Assembly (NCBI RefSeq): GCF_005405125.1
Contig: NZ_BJDL01000021.1
Span: 1 to 64,000 of the forward strand
Source: Lactiplantibacillus songbeiensis
GTDB lineage: Bacteria > Bacillota > Bacilli > Lactobacillales > Lactobacillaceae
DNA length: 64,000 nucleotides
Direction of reading: 5' to 3'
In this document: positions 35,989-45,024 of the stretch, in pieces
Layout: each line of letters begins with the position of its first letter
Numbering within the stretch: position 1 is the stretch's first letter
Notes under the pieces: model-generated
What the model was told of the DNA's origin: nothing
The model's database searches: none
Seen by the model: only the letters and a program-made list of their open reading frames with translations
Program-made: the position numbers and the translations under genes

Positions 35989-36741
35989 ATGCGAAAGTAT
36001 AGCGTTCAGGTTTGGCTCTACACACGTTATTTTGTGAAGGTGATGTTAGACAACGTCAGCGTGTTGTTGTATACAGTCGGGCTACCAATTTTATTTTTAG
36101 GCCTTAATTTAAATGGTTATTTTTTTAAGACGGTGAGTTTGGTCCAATATACCAAGCTAGTACTACCATTCATTGCTTGGATTATCGTGGCAAATACGAT
36201 GGTGATGGTCAGTGAAGTCGTTTTGTTACGGGAACAAGGTTATTTAAAGCAGTATGCGTCATTAGTGGTCAACCCTAGTGTGTTCATTATCAGTAAGGCA
36301 GTCGTTAATCTCATCCTTGTTGGCGTGATTTTGGGCCTGGTTGCGGTAGTGAGTGCGTTCTTATTTCGGGTCGCGTTTGTGGCCGTCTTGTGGCGATTAT
36401 GGAGTGTTTTGTTATTGGTCAGTGTGCCGATTTGGGGTTACTGCCTGCCAATTTTGAGCTTTCGACTACGTTACCAAACGGTCAGTGGCGTCATTAATGT
36501 GGTGACTTTAGCGGTGATGATTGGGTCTGTGGCGATTGGTCATGCGTTAAACTTGACGCTGACGAACATTACCGCGAACTTGCTCAGTCCAGTCTACTTA
36601 GTCATGAATTGTTTTAGCGTGCTTGTTACTGGCGATTGGCGTAGCTTCTTACCAGGCTATTTAGTAGTTTGGTTAGGACTAGGACTAGTGGGGTTGGTCA
36701 GTTATCGTCACTTGCAACTGTTGCCGGAGGAGGGCTTATAA
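35989..36741 (+). CDS. ABC transporter permease (unknown substrate)
   Basis: A 250-residue membrane protein with about six segments, resembling the ABC-2 permeases of peptide/bacteriocin-type exporters. ATG 35989 lies 10 bases after GAGGG. The ATPase gene begins on the next base after the stop codon, so the two make one transporter. No regulator is next to it. Confidence 0.8.
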   Translation: MRKYSVQVWLYTRYFVKVMLDNVSVLLYTVGLPILFLGLNLNGYFFKTVSLVQYTKLVLPFIAWIIVANTMVMVSEVVLLREQGYLKQYASLVVNPSVFIISKAVVNLILVGVILGLVAVVSAFLFRVAFVAVLWRLWSVLLLVSVPIWGYCLPILSFRLRYQTVSGVINVVTLAVMIGSVAIGHALNLTLTNITANLLSPVYLVMNCFSVLVTGDWRSFLPGYLVVWLGLGLVGLVSYRHLQLLPEEGL

Positions 36742-37419
36742 ATGGATATCGAAAATTTAACTTATACGTTTCCTAAAGCGCCACAGCCATTCTTCAAGGA
36801 CTTATCTTTTCAATTACCAGAACACCAAGTCAACTTTCTAATTGGTCAAAATGGCGCTGGAAAAACCACGCTAGTGGATATTTTATTGGGATTACGTCCG
36901 TTTCAAGGCCAGATTACGCCGCATTTAACGAACATTTATCTCAACCAACAGTTGCCAATGTTAACTTCGATTCGTGTTTGTGATGTGGCAGTCTTGATAC
37001 TTGGTATTGAGACTGGGCGGTGTCGGTTGACCTTGGCTGATTTAGCCTCATTGGTGGATGCGCCAACGTTAGCTTTTTTGACACCAATCTGGAATCGCCA
37101 TTACCATGACTTGTCTGGTGGTCAGCGCAAGTTGGTGCAACTATTGTTGTTTCTACAAGTCGATCGCGAATTGGTGGTCTTGGATGAACCCACCGCTATG
37201 ATTGACCGGGAACATGCGGCCACACTATTCGCTGTGATGCGGGCGCACCCTGACCGGACGTATTTGATGATTACGCATGATGTTCGCGACTTGGCTGCTT
37301 TTCCCGCTTATCAAGTGTTGTGGCTGTCAGATCACCAAATTAAAGCGAGTGTTGATCGAGCGACTTTTGAGGCTGCATCACCAGCATCAGCGTTCATGCA
37401 AGCTTTTCAAACCGTTTGA
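36742..37419 (+). CDS. ABC transporter ATP-binding protein
   Basis: A 225-residue ATPase with Walker A GQNGAGKTT (about residue 34), signature LSGGQRKLV (about 124) and Walker B LVVLDEPTAMID (about 146). GGAGGAGGG lies inside the end of the permease gene. It works with the preceding permease. Confidence 0.9.
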   Translation: MDIENLTYTFPKAPQPFFKDLSFQLPEHQVNFLIGQNGAGKTTLVDILLGLRPFQGQITPHLTNIYLNQQLPMLTSIRVCDVAVLILGIETGRCRLTLADLASLVDAPTLAFLTPIWNRHYHDLSGGQRKLVQLLLFLQVDRELVVLDEPTAMIDREHAATLFAVMRAHPDRTYLMITHDVRDLAAFPAYQVLWLSDHQIKASVDRATFEAASPASAFMQAFQTV

Positions 37420-37433
37420 TGATCATAAATACC

Positions 37434-37471
37434 AAAGCCGTCAAAGCGAGTACATCGTTTTGGCGGCTTTT
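37434..37471. terminator. Bidirectional terminator
   Basis: AAAGCCGTCAAA and TTTTGGCGGCTTT form a stem between convergent genes; it touches the stop of the CDF gene. Confidence 0.8.
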
Positions 37472-38429
37472 ACTGATCAGCGGGCACAACCATGACATTG
37501 GTTTCCATCACGCCAAATTCAGCCCACATCAGCGTGTTAATTTTCTGAGTTAGCGCGTAGATATTATCGACTGTTAACTGGCGGTCAATTGCAATGGTCA
37601 CATCCAGCATAATGAGATTACCGTCGTAATGAGCCCGCAAAAAGGTGACTTGTTGAACGGCGGGCAGGCTTTCAAGCTTGGCCTGATAACGTTCTTCCAA
37701 ATAAGGATCAAAGTAGTCAACTAAGTTTAGACTGCTTTCTTGGAAAATATGCAGACCAGAGTGAAAAATGTAAATGCCGAGTAAGATACTGGCCACACTA
37801 TCTAGCCAAGGCAACTTGAGCCAGGTGGTTCCTAGCACGGTTAAAACAGTGACCAGACTCGTTAAGGCGTCACTGAAAGTATCGCGACTGGCGGCAATCA
37901 GGGCGGCATTGTTTAATTTGCGACTCCAATAGTGGTTGAATCCCCATAGAATCAATAAGGTTAGCCCAGAAAAAGCCGCCCCCAAGCCGGCGATTGGTAA
38001 GGGTGCGGTCACTTTAGCTTGACGGAGTAAGGTCAGGCTGCCTTTGAAGATGATCTCCAGCGCAATCGCCATCATAATTAGCCCCGAGATGAGGGTGTAG
38101 ATGGTCTCAAAGCGAAAGCGTGATTGCTGAATACGCGGGCCTAGCGTCTGTTGTTCGGTTGGTGAGATTGGCGCGCCAAAAAGATCATCATCATGCGTTT
38201 CAGCGGCGATATACAGGCCGGTCAATAATAAGCCAGTTGACACAATTCCCGAAAGATTGTTGAACGCATCGGCCCGCAATGTCTGGGAGTGGCCGAGCTG
38301 GGCGTAGTAATATTCAATCAGAAAGAGGCTTAAGTAAACGATAACGTTGCCCCATAAATGGCGCCGGGCTGATTTTAAACTTTTAACCACTTGATGTTGA
38401 ATCACTTGCCAATGATTAGTCGTGGGCAT
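37470..38429 (-). CDS. CDF-family cation transporter
   Basis: A 319-residue paralogue of the transporter at 3663-4586. Six membrane segments are visible, with RADAFNN (segment 2) and RDTFSDALTS (segment 5) in place of the classical DxxxD/HxxxD sites, the same substitutions as in the other copy. A C-terminal cytoplasmic domain (about residues 230-319) follows. ATG 38429 is chosen since AAGGA lies upstream of it. The metal is probably Mn or another divalent ion, not shown. Confidence 0.82.
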   Translation of the reverse strand: MPTTNHWQVIQHQVVKSLKSARRHLWGNVIVYLSLFLIEYYYAQLGHSQTLRADAFNNLSGIVSTGLLLTGLYIAAETHDDDLFGAPISPTEQQTLGPRIQQSRFRFETIYTLISGLIMMAIALEIIFKGSLTLLRQAKVTAPLPIAGLGAAFSGLTLLILWGFNHYWSRKLNNAALIAASRDTFSDALTSLVTVLTVLGTTWLKLPWLDSVASILLGIYIFHSGLHIFQESSLNLVDYFDPYLEERYQAKLESLPAVQQVTFLRAHYDGNLIMLDVTIAIDRQLTVDNIYALTQKINTLMWAEFGVMETNVMVVPADQ

Positions 38430-38631
38430 GATCACTCAGTCCTTTTTCGCTTAATAAGCCTTAACATACGACCGGTTGCATGTTTTTTAAAGTAAAAGCT
38501 AGTCGTTAGCTTGGCGTTGGCTCAAGGATTGACGGCAGGGACGTTCGGCAACTTTACCAAAAAGCAGTTTCTGAATTTAGTTGTCACTAGTCCCTAAGTT
38601 CGTTATGATGACAGTAACGAAAGATAAAGGG

Positions 38632-39006
38632 ATGATGGGATTGGCAAGTTTAGTACGATCTAAGGGACTGTTAGGATTCATCTATGGGGTGTTAATCATT
38701 GGTCTGTATTCAGCCACGCAGCAAACGGCGAGTGCGCCAATCTTGGTGATGACGGCAGAAGTTTTAGCGTGGTTAATGTCATTGGGGCTCTGGTGGCAAG
38801 TTAAACGAACGACGGATGCAACGCAGATCCAGGCCTTGCAAAAGTTGCGGTTTACTTATCTACCAGCAGTGGGGTGTTTGTTTTTTTATAATCCGCTTAT
38901 TGGGACAACTTTCAATTATATCGATGGGATTATTTTAGCCTTTCTAGTGGTAGGATCATTTTGGTGGTATCAAGTCTATCGCGGTCATCAGACGGATAAA
39001 AGCTAA
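38632..39006 (+). CDS. Small four-pass membrane protein of unknown function
   Basis: Roughly 124 residues with four hydrophobic segments: GFIYGVLIIGLYSA, ILVMTAEVLAWLMSL, FTYLPAVGCLFFY and IDGIILAFLVVGSFWW. No family was recognised. AAAGGG sits at 38625-38631, so the ATG at 38632 is too close to it; a TTG at 38641 would fit the spacing better, and the frame extends further upstream to 38581. The start is therefore uncertain. Confidence 0.5.
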   Translation: MMGLASLVRSKGLLGFIYGVLIIGLYSATQQTASAPILVMTAEVLAWLMSLGLWWQVKRTTDATQIQALQKLRFTYLPAVGCLFFYNPLIGTTFNYIDGIILAFLVVGSFWWYQVYRGHQTDKS

Positions 39007-39025
39007 CGATTGGGTTGGCTTTTTT
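38998..39025 (+). terminator. Terminator overlapping the small membrane protein stop
   Basis: AAAGCTAAC pairs with GTTGGCTTT (one G-U), loop GATTGG, then six T. Confidence 0.75.
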
Positions 39026-39171
39026 ATTTTTTCAAAAATCACCTTTGAATAATTAAAGTTATGTAAACTAAGTAGAACATGACAAATGTCACTAACAAGT
39101 CATGACAAACCCAACTAGGCGTCAGCCGATTGACTTGCTAAACTAAGATTATTCAAAGGGGGATGACTGAA

Positions 39172-40059
39172 ATGGCAACCATCATACAAGCGGAACAACT
39201 GAGCTTTAGTTACGGGCAACATCAGGTTTTAAACCAGTTAGATTTAACGATTAAGACTGGTGAAATCATCGGGTTAATTGGGGAAAATGGTGCCGGTAAG
39301 ACGACTTTACTGAATTTATTATTAGGGACGCGTCCAGCTGATAGCGGTGCGTTAACGGTATTTGGCCAAGCACCGGGGAGTTTAATTGCGAAGCAAAAAA
39401 TCGGTTCGATGTTACAAGGTGATATGGCGATTCGTGGGGTGACCGTGACTGATTTGTTAACAATGGCAGCGACCCGTTATCCAGCACCTTTATCGGCCGC
39501 AAAATTAATCACCGATCTGGATCTAACGGCATTTGCCCAGCAGCAGTTAACGGCTTTATCCGGTGGCCAATTGCGCCGCGTGACGTTTGCCTTAGCTTTA
39601 ATCAGCAATCCGGACTTACTATTTCTAGATGAGCCAACGGTCGGAATGGATACCAATGCACAACAGGCCTTCTGGCAACGTATTCAAGCCTTGAAAGCGC
39701 AGGGGAAAACAATGATTATTACCAGTCATTATCTACCGGAGATTGAACAAGTGGCCGATCGCATTTTATTATTACAGGATGGCCGATTTGTCTTTCAAGG
39801 GACCTTTGCGGCCTTACAACAGCGTTATCAGCAAGTGGTGATGACCTTCCAAACGACTTTACCAGTGACGACTTTTGACCACTTGGCGGGTGTGACCGCC
39901 GTGACCAGTCGTCATCAGGCCATCAAAATTAGTAGTGAGGACGGGGATGCCACTTTGCAAGCGCTCGTCCCATATTTAGCGCAATTACAGCAGGTGACAA
40001 TTAATCGGGAATCATTGTCAGCAATCTTTGTTCAACTAACCAAGGGGGCTAAAGCATGA
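39172..40059 (+). CDS. ABC exporter ATP-binding protein
   Basis: A 295-residue ATPase: Walker A GENGAGKTT (about residue 38), signature LSGGQLRRV (about 131), Walker B LLFLDEPTVGMD (about 150), plus a C-terminal domain of about 80 residues. ATG 39172 is taken because AAAGGGGG lies 9 bases upstream; the ATG at 39163 touches that site. It leads a four-gene operon with its permease, histidine kinase and response regulator. Confidence 0.9.
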   Translation: MATIIQAEQLSFSYGQHQVLNQLDLTIKTGEIIGLIGENGAGKTTLLNLLLGTRPADSGALTVFGQAPGSLIAKQKIGSMLQGDMAIRGVTVTDLLTMAATRYPAPLSAAKLITDLDLTAFAQQQLTALSGGQLRRVTFALALISNPDLLFLDEPTVGMDTNAQQAFWQRIQALKAQGKTMIITSHYLPEIEQVADRILLLQDGRFVFQGTFAALQQRYQQVVMTFQTTLPVTTFDHLAGVTAVTSRHQAIKISSEDGDATLQALVPYLAQLQQVTINRESLSAIFVQLTKGAKA

Positions 40060-40814
40060 ATACATTAATCGCACAACTAAAATTTGATGGTCGGCGCTTG
40101 ATTTTACGGAATTTCTCATTTCAATTTTTCTCAATCTTAATGCCAGCGGGATTCTATTTATTATTTACAAAAGTCATGGTATCGGGGACGGTCCCGATGC
40201 GCTTTAACTTACAGTATATGGCTAGTATGATTGTTTATAGCGGGACGATTAGTGCGTTATTCGGCATCGCTCAGATCCTGATGCATGACCGTGAACAGGG
40301 CTTATTGCAATGGTTACAGCTCACACCAACGGGGGTCAAGACTTACTATTTATCGATTGGTTTATGGAGTATGGTGATGAATGCCCTGGCGATTGTGATT
40401 TTAGGTGGGTTGGCCGTTGTCTTTAATCACGTTAGCTTAACGGCTGGTCAATGGTTAACGATTGTTTGCGTCGCGTTGATTGGCCAATTGCCGACGATGT
40501 TGATTGGTGTATTGGTGTCATTCATTAATGGTGCCGAAACGTTAAGTGTCGTTAGTAACCTCATTACTTTTCCAATGGCGATTATCAGTGGCTTGTGGTG
40601 GCCAATGGCAATGTTACCAAGTTGGCTGCAGCCAATTGGCAAGTTAATGCCGACTTATTTCGTGAATAATTGGTTGGGTGCCGTCGCCACTCATGCTACA
40701 CTTAATGCAACAACTGTAATTGGGGTCGTCGCGTGGATTGGTTTACTGACCATCATCGCGGTCGGCGGGACGCGCCAATTACTTAAACGGGGTGATGGGG
40801 TTGTCAAAGCCTAG
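40056..40814 (+). CDS. ABC-2-type permease
   Basis: A 252-residue membrane partner of the preceding ATPase, with six segments and LISTMLPSW-type features (here MAMLPSWLQP near residue 190). The start overlaps the ATPase stop by 4 bases (ATGA). Substrate unknown; in related lactic operons with DesK/DesR-like regulators the system answers membrane stress. Confidence 0.85.
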   Translation: MNTLIAQLKFDGRRLILRNFSFQFFSILMPAGFYLLFTKVMVSGTVPMRFNLQYMASMIVYSGTISALFGIAQILMHDREQGLLQWLQLTPTGVKTYYLSIGLWSMVMNALAIVILGGLAVVFNHVSLTAGQWLTIVCVALIGQLPTMLIGVLVSFINGAETLSVVSNLITFPMAIISGLWWPMAMLPSWLQPIGKLMPTYFVNNWLGAVATHATLNATTVIGVVAWIGLLTIIAVGGTRQLLKRGDGVVKA

Positions 40815-41919
40815 ATGGACCACCAAGTTCAAAAATTTAGAGTGGACCAGTTATATTTGGCTGGGGTATTTACCGTATTCAGTGGCTATGTACGTGCCAG
40901 CTAAAACGGTCGCCGATTGGTTTTGGCTCAGTCTATTGGCGGTTTTCTTAGTGTTATATGTCTTAGTCGTCGAAAAAGATAGCTGGCGGCCAGTGACGAT
41001 CCCGCTCGAATTGGTCGTGACGGGTTTATTTGCCATGTTAGGTGAAAATTTGTATTTGATTATTTTCCCGGGGTGGCAAGTGTCATTTATTTTAGCTCGC
41101 CAGCCGAAAAAATTTTTTTATTGGTTTTTAACGGGCTACTATGCGTTTATCATTGCCGGCATCTGGCACGCTGCTCAGATTGCGCCAGATGTCTTTGGCT
41201 GGCATAATGGGCAAGTTATGGGGCTGATTTTCCCCATGATTTCGCCACTATTGTCGTATACCTTTTCGCGATCAACTTTGCGGCAACGGCAATTACGCCA
41301 GACTAATCGGCGGTTACAAACAATTGTGCAACGTGACGAGCGTGAGCGGATCGCGCGCGATTTGCATGATACGTTGGGGCAGAGCTTTTCGATGATTACA
41401 TTAAAAACGGAGCTCGCTAAAAAGTTGCTGGTCAAAGCGCCTGACAAAGTTGCCGCCGAACTTGATGATATTGAGCAGATGAGTCGCCAGAATTTACAAA
41501 TGGTTCGTTCGATTGTGAATAACTTGCATCAGCGGTCGCTTAGTGAAGTTTTGTTAGCGCAAAATCGAAACTTGTTGGCCGCGAATGTTTGGTTGACGAC
41601 GACTGGCGAAAAGCTAGCCATTCAGTGGCCAACAACGATTCAAGGTGTGTTTGCCGCCACGATGGCCGAGGCATTGACGAATGTGATTCGTCACGCCCAT
41701 GCGCATCAAGTCGAGGTGACCTTTAGTGAACCAGATCAGGGGTATCAGGTCATCATCCAAGATGATGGTAAGGGTGGTTCGTTGACCCGGGATGGCGCTA
41801 ATGGGATTACTGGCATGCAAGCGCGGATGCTGGAAGCTCACGGGACGTTTACGATTGGAACGCCTAGTCGGGGCACACAACTCATTTTAAACATTCCCAA
41901 GGAGATGGCAAAAGCGTGA
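40795..41919 (+). CDS. NarL-group sensor histidine kinase
   Basis: Membrane sensor with about four to five segments in residues 15-155 and no large extracellular domain, so it probably senses the membrane itself, like DesK. A short coil leads to the HisKA_3 domain (ERIARDLHDTLGQ, phosphorylated His about 191) and an HATPase_c domain with N-box NVIRHAHAH, GKGGSLTRDG (G1) and GITGMQARM. The start is uncertain among GTG 40792, ATG 40795 and TTG 40801. The gene overlaps the permease gene; the response regulator starts at its stop codon. Confidence 0.85.
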   Translation: MGLSKPRWTTKFKNLEWTSYIWLGYLPYSVAMYVPAKTVADWFWLSLLAVFLVLYVLVVEKDSWRPVTIPLELVVTGLFAMLGENLYLIIFPGWQVSFILARQPKKFFYWFLTGYYAFIIAGIWHAAQIAPDVFGWHNGQVMGLIFPMISPLLSYTFSRSTLRQRQLRQTNRRLQTIVQRDERERIARDLHDTLGQSFSMITLKTELAKKLLVKAPDKVAAELDDIEQMSRQNLQMVRSIVNNLHQRSLSEVLLAQNRNLLAANVWLTTTGEKLAIQWPTTIQGVFAATMAEALTNVIRHAHAHQVEVTFSEPDQGYQVIIQDDGKGGSLTRDGANGITGMQARMLEAHGTFTIGTPSRGTQLILNIPKEMAKA

Positions 41920-42527
41920 TTGAGTTATATTTAGCTGAAGATCAAAGCATGTTAAACTCTGCTTTGACACAATTATTAGAATTAGAAGATGATTTGCACG
42001 TGGTCGGCTCAGCTGGCGATGGGCAAACTGCTTGGACCGAAATTCAGCAGTTACAACCGCAAGTCGCGATTCTAGATATTGAAATGCCAGGGTTGTCGGG
42101 GTTAGATGTGGCTGATCAGATTCAGGCGGCCAAGCTACCGACCAAGGTGATTATTTTGACGACTTTTGCGCAAAAAGCGTATTTTGAGCGAGCCGTGGCC
42201 GCGCAAGTAGCAGGCTATTTATTGAAGGATAGTCCCAGTGATGACTTGATTGCGGCGATTCGCCAAGTGATGGATGGTGCGACAATCTATGCGCCGGAAT
42301 TGGTAGTTAATATGTTATCAGCAGATAAAAATCCCTTAACGGAGCGCGAACTAGCAGTCTTAAAAGCGGCGGCACAAGGGTTACCAACTAAAGCGATTGC
42401 GGCACAGTTATACTTATCGGCTGGTACGGTTCGTAATTATTTGTCGGCAATTTTTAGCAAACTAGGGGTGCACAATCGGTTAGAGGCCGTTCAAGTGGCA
42501 CAGCGAAATAAATGGTTAGCGTCATGA
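41916..42527 (+). CDS. NarL/FixJ-type response regulator
   Basis: A 203-residue cytoplasmic transcription factor. The receiver has acidic residues AEDQ, the phosphorylation site Asp54 (AILDIEMPGL) and conserved Thr/Lys near 84 and 104 (LTTF, LLKDS). The LuxR helix-turn-helix is LTERELAVLKAAAQGLPTKAI (in part), then VRNYLSAIFSKLGVHNRLEAV. GTG at 41916 overlaps the kinase stop. It should control the exporter in this operon. Confidence 0.92.
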   Translation: MIELYLAEDQSMLNSALTQLLELEDDLHVVGSAGDGQTAWTEIQQLQPQVAILDIEMPGLSGLDVADQIQAAKLPTKVIILTTFAQKAYFERAVAAQVAGYLLKDSPSDDLIAAIRQVMDGATIYAPELVVNMLSADKNPLTERELAVLKAAAQGLPTKAIAAQLYLSAGTVRNYLSAIFSKLGVHNRLEAVQVAQRNKWLAS

Positions 42528-42595
42528 AAAAGTCAGTTATTGAGGAACCTTGTTACTAACAACTAGTTTTAAATTGTGACAACTATAAAAAATTT

Positions 42596-42638
42596 AAACT
42601 CGTTAAACCGTTGTAGCAGAGTGGTTTAACGGGTTTTG
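42596..42638 (+). terminator. Operon terminator
   Basis: AAACTCGTTAAACC/GGTTTAACGGGTTT stem (one G-U), loop GTTGTAGCAGAGT, then TTGTT. Confidence 0.8.
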
Positions 42639-42662
42639 TTGATCATTAAGCTGATTAATCGC

Positions 42663-42690
42663 TTTACTTACAAAAAGTAAGTGATATACT
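42663..42690 (+). promoter_or_regulatory. Promoter and YodB-like operator of the nitroreductase
   Basis: TTTACT (42663-42668), 16 bases, TATACT (42685-42690). Between them lies TACT, 7 bases, AGTA (42665-42679), which is exactly the quinone-sensing MarR/DUF24 YodB/CatR box known from B. subtilis. The reading as ACTTAC/GTAAGT palindrome gives the same site. No yodB-like gene is in the window. Confidence 0.65.
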
Positions 42691-42725
42691 AATGCTACAA
42701 ACTAAAAGTAAGGAAGTTGATACCC

Positions 42726-43328
42726 ATGGAAACTAAATTCACAGCTTTACAAACCAACCGCCGGACCATTTATGCATTAGGCAAGGATGTTGCCGCTAGT
42801 AACGCAGACTTAACCCAAATGATTGAAACAGCCATTAAGAATGCGCCTTCAGCGTTCAACAATCAGACGACTCGTGCCGTTATCTTATTCAATCAATATC
42901 ATGACCAATTATGGGACATGACGGCTGATCGGTTGAAGTCAGAAGTCCCAACTGAAGCCGCTTATCAGAAGACTGTTGAAAAGTTGAATGGCTTCAAAGC
43001 CGCTTACGGGACGATCTTGTACTTTACAGATACTGATGTTGTTAAGCAAAATGAAGCTGACTTCCCCTTATATGCCGCTAACTTTGCCGACTGGGCTGAA
43101 CAAGCGCAAGGGAACGCCCAATATAGTGTTTGGGTCAGCCTGGCTGAAAATCAAATTGGCGCTAACTTGCAACATTACAATCCATTGATTGATGATCAAG
43201 TTGCGAAAGCTTTTGAACTGCCAGCTAACTGGCAATTACGGGCACAAATGCCATTTGGATCGATTGAAGCCCCAGCTGGTGATAAAGAATTTATGGCTGA
43301 CAGCGACCGCTTTAAAATTTTCGAATAA
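42726..43328 (+). CDS. Nitroreductase family protein
   Basis: FMN-dependent oxidoreductase of 200 residues that reduces quinones or nitro compounds with NAD(P)H. It shows the family start NRRTIYALG, AIKNAPSAFNNQTTR (about residue 40), and the later FADWAEQAQGNAQYSVWVSLAENQIGANLQHYNPL region. ATG 42726 has AAGGAAG upstream. The YodB-like operator suggests induction by electrophiles or diamide-type stress. Confidence 0.9.
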   Translation: METKFTALQTNRRTIYALGKDVAASNADLTQMIETAIKNAPSAFNNQTTRAVILFNQYHDQLWDMTADRLKSEVPTEAAYQKTVEKLNGFKAAYGTILYFTDTDVVKQNEADFPLYAANFADWAEQAQGNAQYSVWVSLAENQIGANLQHYNPLIDDQVAKAFELPANWQLRAQMPFGSIEAPAGDKEFMADSDRFKIFE

Positions 43329-43340
43329 AGATAATTCTTG

Positions 43341-43370
43341 AGTCATCCCAGATTATGGGGTGGCTTTTTT
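43341..43370 (+). terminator. Terminator after the nitroreductase gene
   Basis: AGTCATCCC/GGGGTGGCT stem with G-U pairs, loop AGATTAT, then six T. Confidence 0.8.
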
Positions 43371-43671
43371 CGTGTTTGTCATACACAAGCAATAAAGTAA
43401 TTGTGTCGGTAGCCCACCTAATCCGGGGACCGCTGATAGTGTTAGTTGCATTGAATGGTTGCTGGCGACCAAGTAATATCACACTTTGACGGATAGTTGT
43501 CGGTATCAACTATCAAAGCAATCGACATAAAACTATTCTGTAATAAGACTGTTCATGCTGTAAAAAGGTTGTAAAGCGATTGATAACTGCTTGTGTCAGG
43601 AACGCAATCAGTCACGGTTAAGATAGGGGTTGTAAGATGAATTCAGTTGTTTAGGGAAAGGTGACTTAATT
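43371..43671. other. Intergenic region upstream of the GH25 gene
   Basis: About 300 bases with no supported gene. It includes short repeats (GTTGTAA..., GATAACTGCTTGTGTCAGG) but I see no clear promoter or RNA gene. Confidence 0.3.
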
Positions 43672-44979
43672 GTGAAAGAAACAAAAAAGTGGACTTGGGT
43701 CTTGGTGGTACTAGGCTGCTTGCTGACGCTTAGTGCCGCCACGAAAGCCGATGCTGCCGTGCCAGATATTTCAGAGTGGCAGGGTAAATTAACCAGCACC
43801 CAAGTCAATAGTCTGAAGTCACAGGCCGACTTTGTGATCAATCGGGTGCAATATGGGTCGGGGTATGAAGATTTATATCATGCCAATAATGAGAACTTGT
43901 ATGTTAAATACGGGATTCCATTTGGCTCGTATGATTATGCGACGTTTACCAGCACGGCAACGGCTAAAGCGGAAGCAAAGACGTTTTATGCCCGTTCCAA
44001 CAAGCATGCGAAGTTCTATATCTTAGACTTTGAAACGTCTTCCATGGGGAGTAGTGCCGCTAACGCCGCGGTCAAAGCATGGTACAACGAGATGCGGTCG
44101 TTGACGAATAAAAAATTGATCTTCTATTCTTATCAAAGCTTTGCGACGACTTACGCCAACACGGCCCGGCAAGCGTTCGATGCCCAATGGATTGCGAATT
44201 ATTCATATAAACCGACAATTACATATTCATTATGGCAATACACGGATAGTTATTACTTATCTTCCTTAGGTAAATATGTCGATAACTCATTGTATAATTC
44301 GAGTTCGGTTTCTAGTTATCATCCGTTGAGCTGGTGGTTGGGTACGAGTTACGCTTATAGCAGTTATAACGTTGGTCAGCACGCTTATCTATATAAGAAG
44401 GCCAGCACTTACTATGATGGGACGACGATTCCAAGTTCAGCGAAACAAAAAGGTTATAAAATAACCGCGAAAAAGGCAGTAACAACTGATCAGTCGAAAC
44501 AATTGGTTTACTTGGCTGGCTTAAACAAATGGGTCAAGTCACAAGACATTGCGGCCTATTGGATCGGCCAACATGGGTCATACAAATTGCGTAAGAAGGC
44601 TAATGTTTATAGTGATGTGAAGTTAACTCATAAGACGGGCAAGTCCTATAAAAAGGGGACAACGTTAAAAGGTAAAGTTGTCAAAACCGGTAATCTGTAT
44701 CGGATTAAAGTAGCTGGCGGCTACATTACGGCGCAAGTTGAAATATCCAATCATGCTTATTATGAAACAATGCCAAGCGGTAAGACGTTAAAAGCATCCA
44801 AGACGTTCTATAAGTACAACAGTAAAACGTTCAATAAATCCAAACGGTCAACGAAAGTTAAGAAAGGCAGTACGGTAACCGTAACCGGAGTGGGTAAACG
44901 GTCCACTGGGTCACGTTACTATAAAACAAGTGATGGGCATTATATCACCGCATTGCATAGTTATGTGAAATTTAAATAA
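43672..44979 (+). CDS. Secreted GH25 muramidase
   Basis: Cell-wall lytic enzyme of 435 residues. A signal peptide of about 28 residues (TLSAATKADAAV) leads to a GH25 lysozyme domain (VPDISEWQG with Asp near residue 33, YILDFETSSM with Asp/Glu near 125, VSSYHPLSWWLG at its end). The C-terminal 210 residues are Lys/Tyr-rich repeats like SH3/SLAP wall-binding domains. The start is GTG with GAAAGGTG upstream. No LPxTG or membrane anchor follows. Confidence 0.92.
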   Translation: MKETKKWTWVLVVLGCLLTLSAATKADAAVPDISEWQGKLTSTQVNSLKSQADFVINRVQYGSGYEDLYHANNENLYVKYGIPFGSYDYATFTSTATAKAEAKTFYARSNKHAKFYILDFETSSMGSSAANAAVKAWYNEMRSLTNKKLIFYSYQSFATTYANTARQAFDAQWIANYSYKPTITYSLWQYTDSYYLSSLGKYVDNSLYNSSSVSSYHPLSWWLGTSYAYSSYNVGQHAYLYKKASTYYDGTTIPSSAKQKGYKITAKKAVTTDQSKQLVYLAGLNKWVKSQDIAAYWIGQHGSYKLRKKANVYSDVKLTHKTGKSYKKGTTLKGKVVKTGNLYRIKVAGGYITAQVEISNHAYYETMPSGKTLKASKTFYKYNSKTFNKSKRSTKVKKGSTVTVTGVGKRSTGSRYYKTSDGHYITALHSYVKFK

Positions 44980-44990
44980 ACTTCATTAAG

Positions 44991-45024
44991 AGATCAATCG
45001 ACTTAGTTGTTGGTTGATTTTTTC
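44991..45024 (+). terminator. Terminator after the GH25 gene
   Basis: ATCAATCG and GGTTGAT-type stem with loop ACTTAGTTGTT, then six T. Confidence 0.7.
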
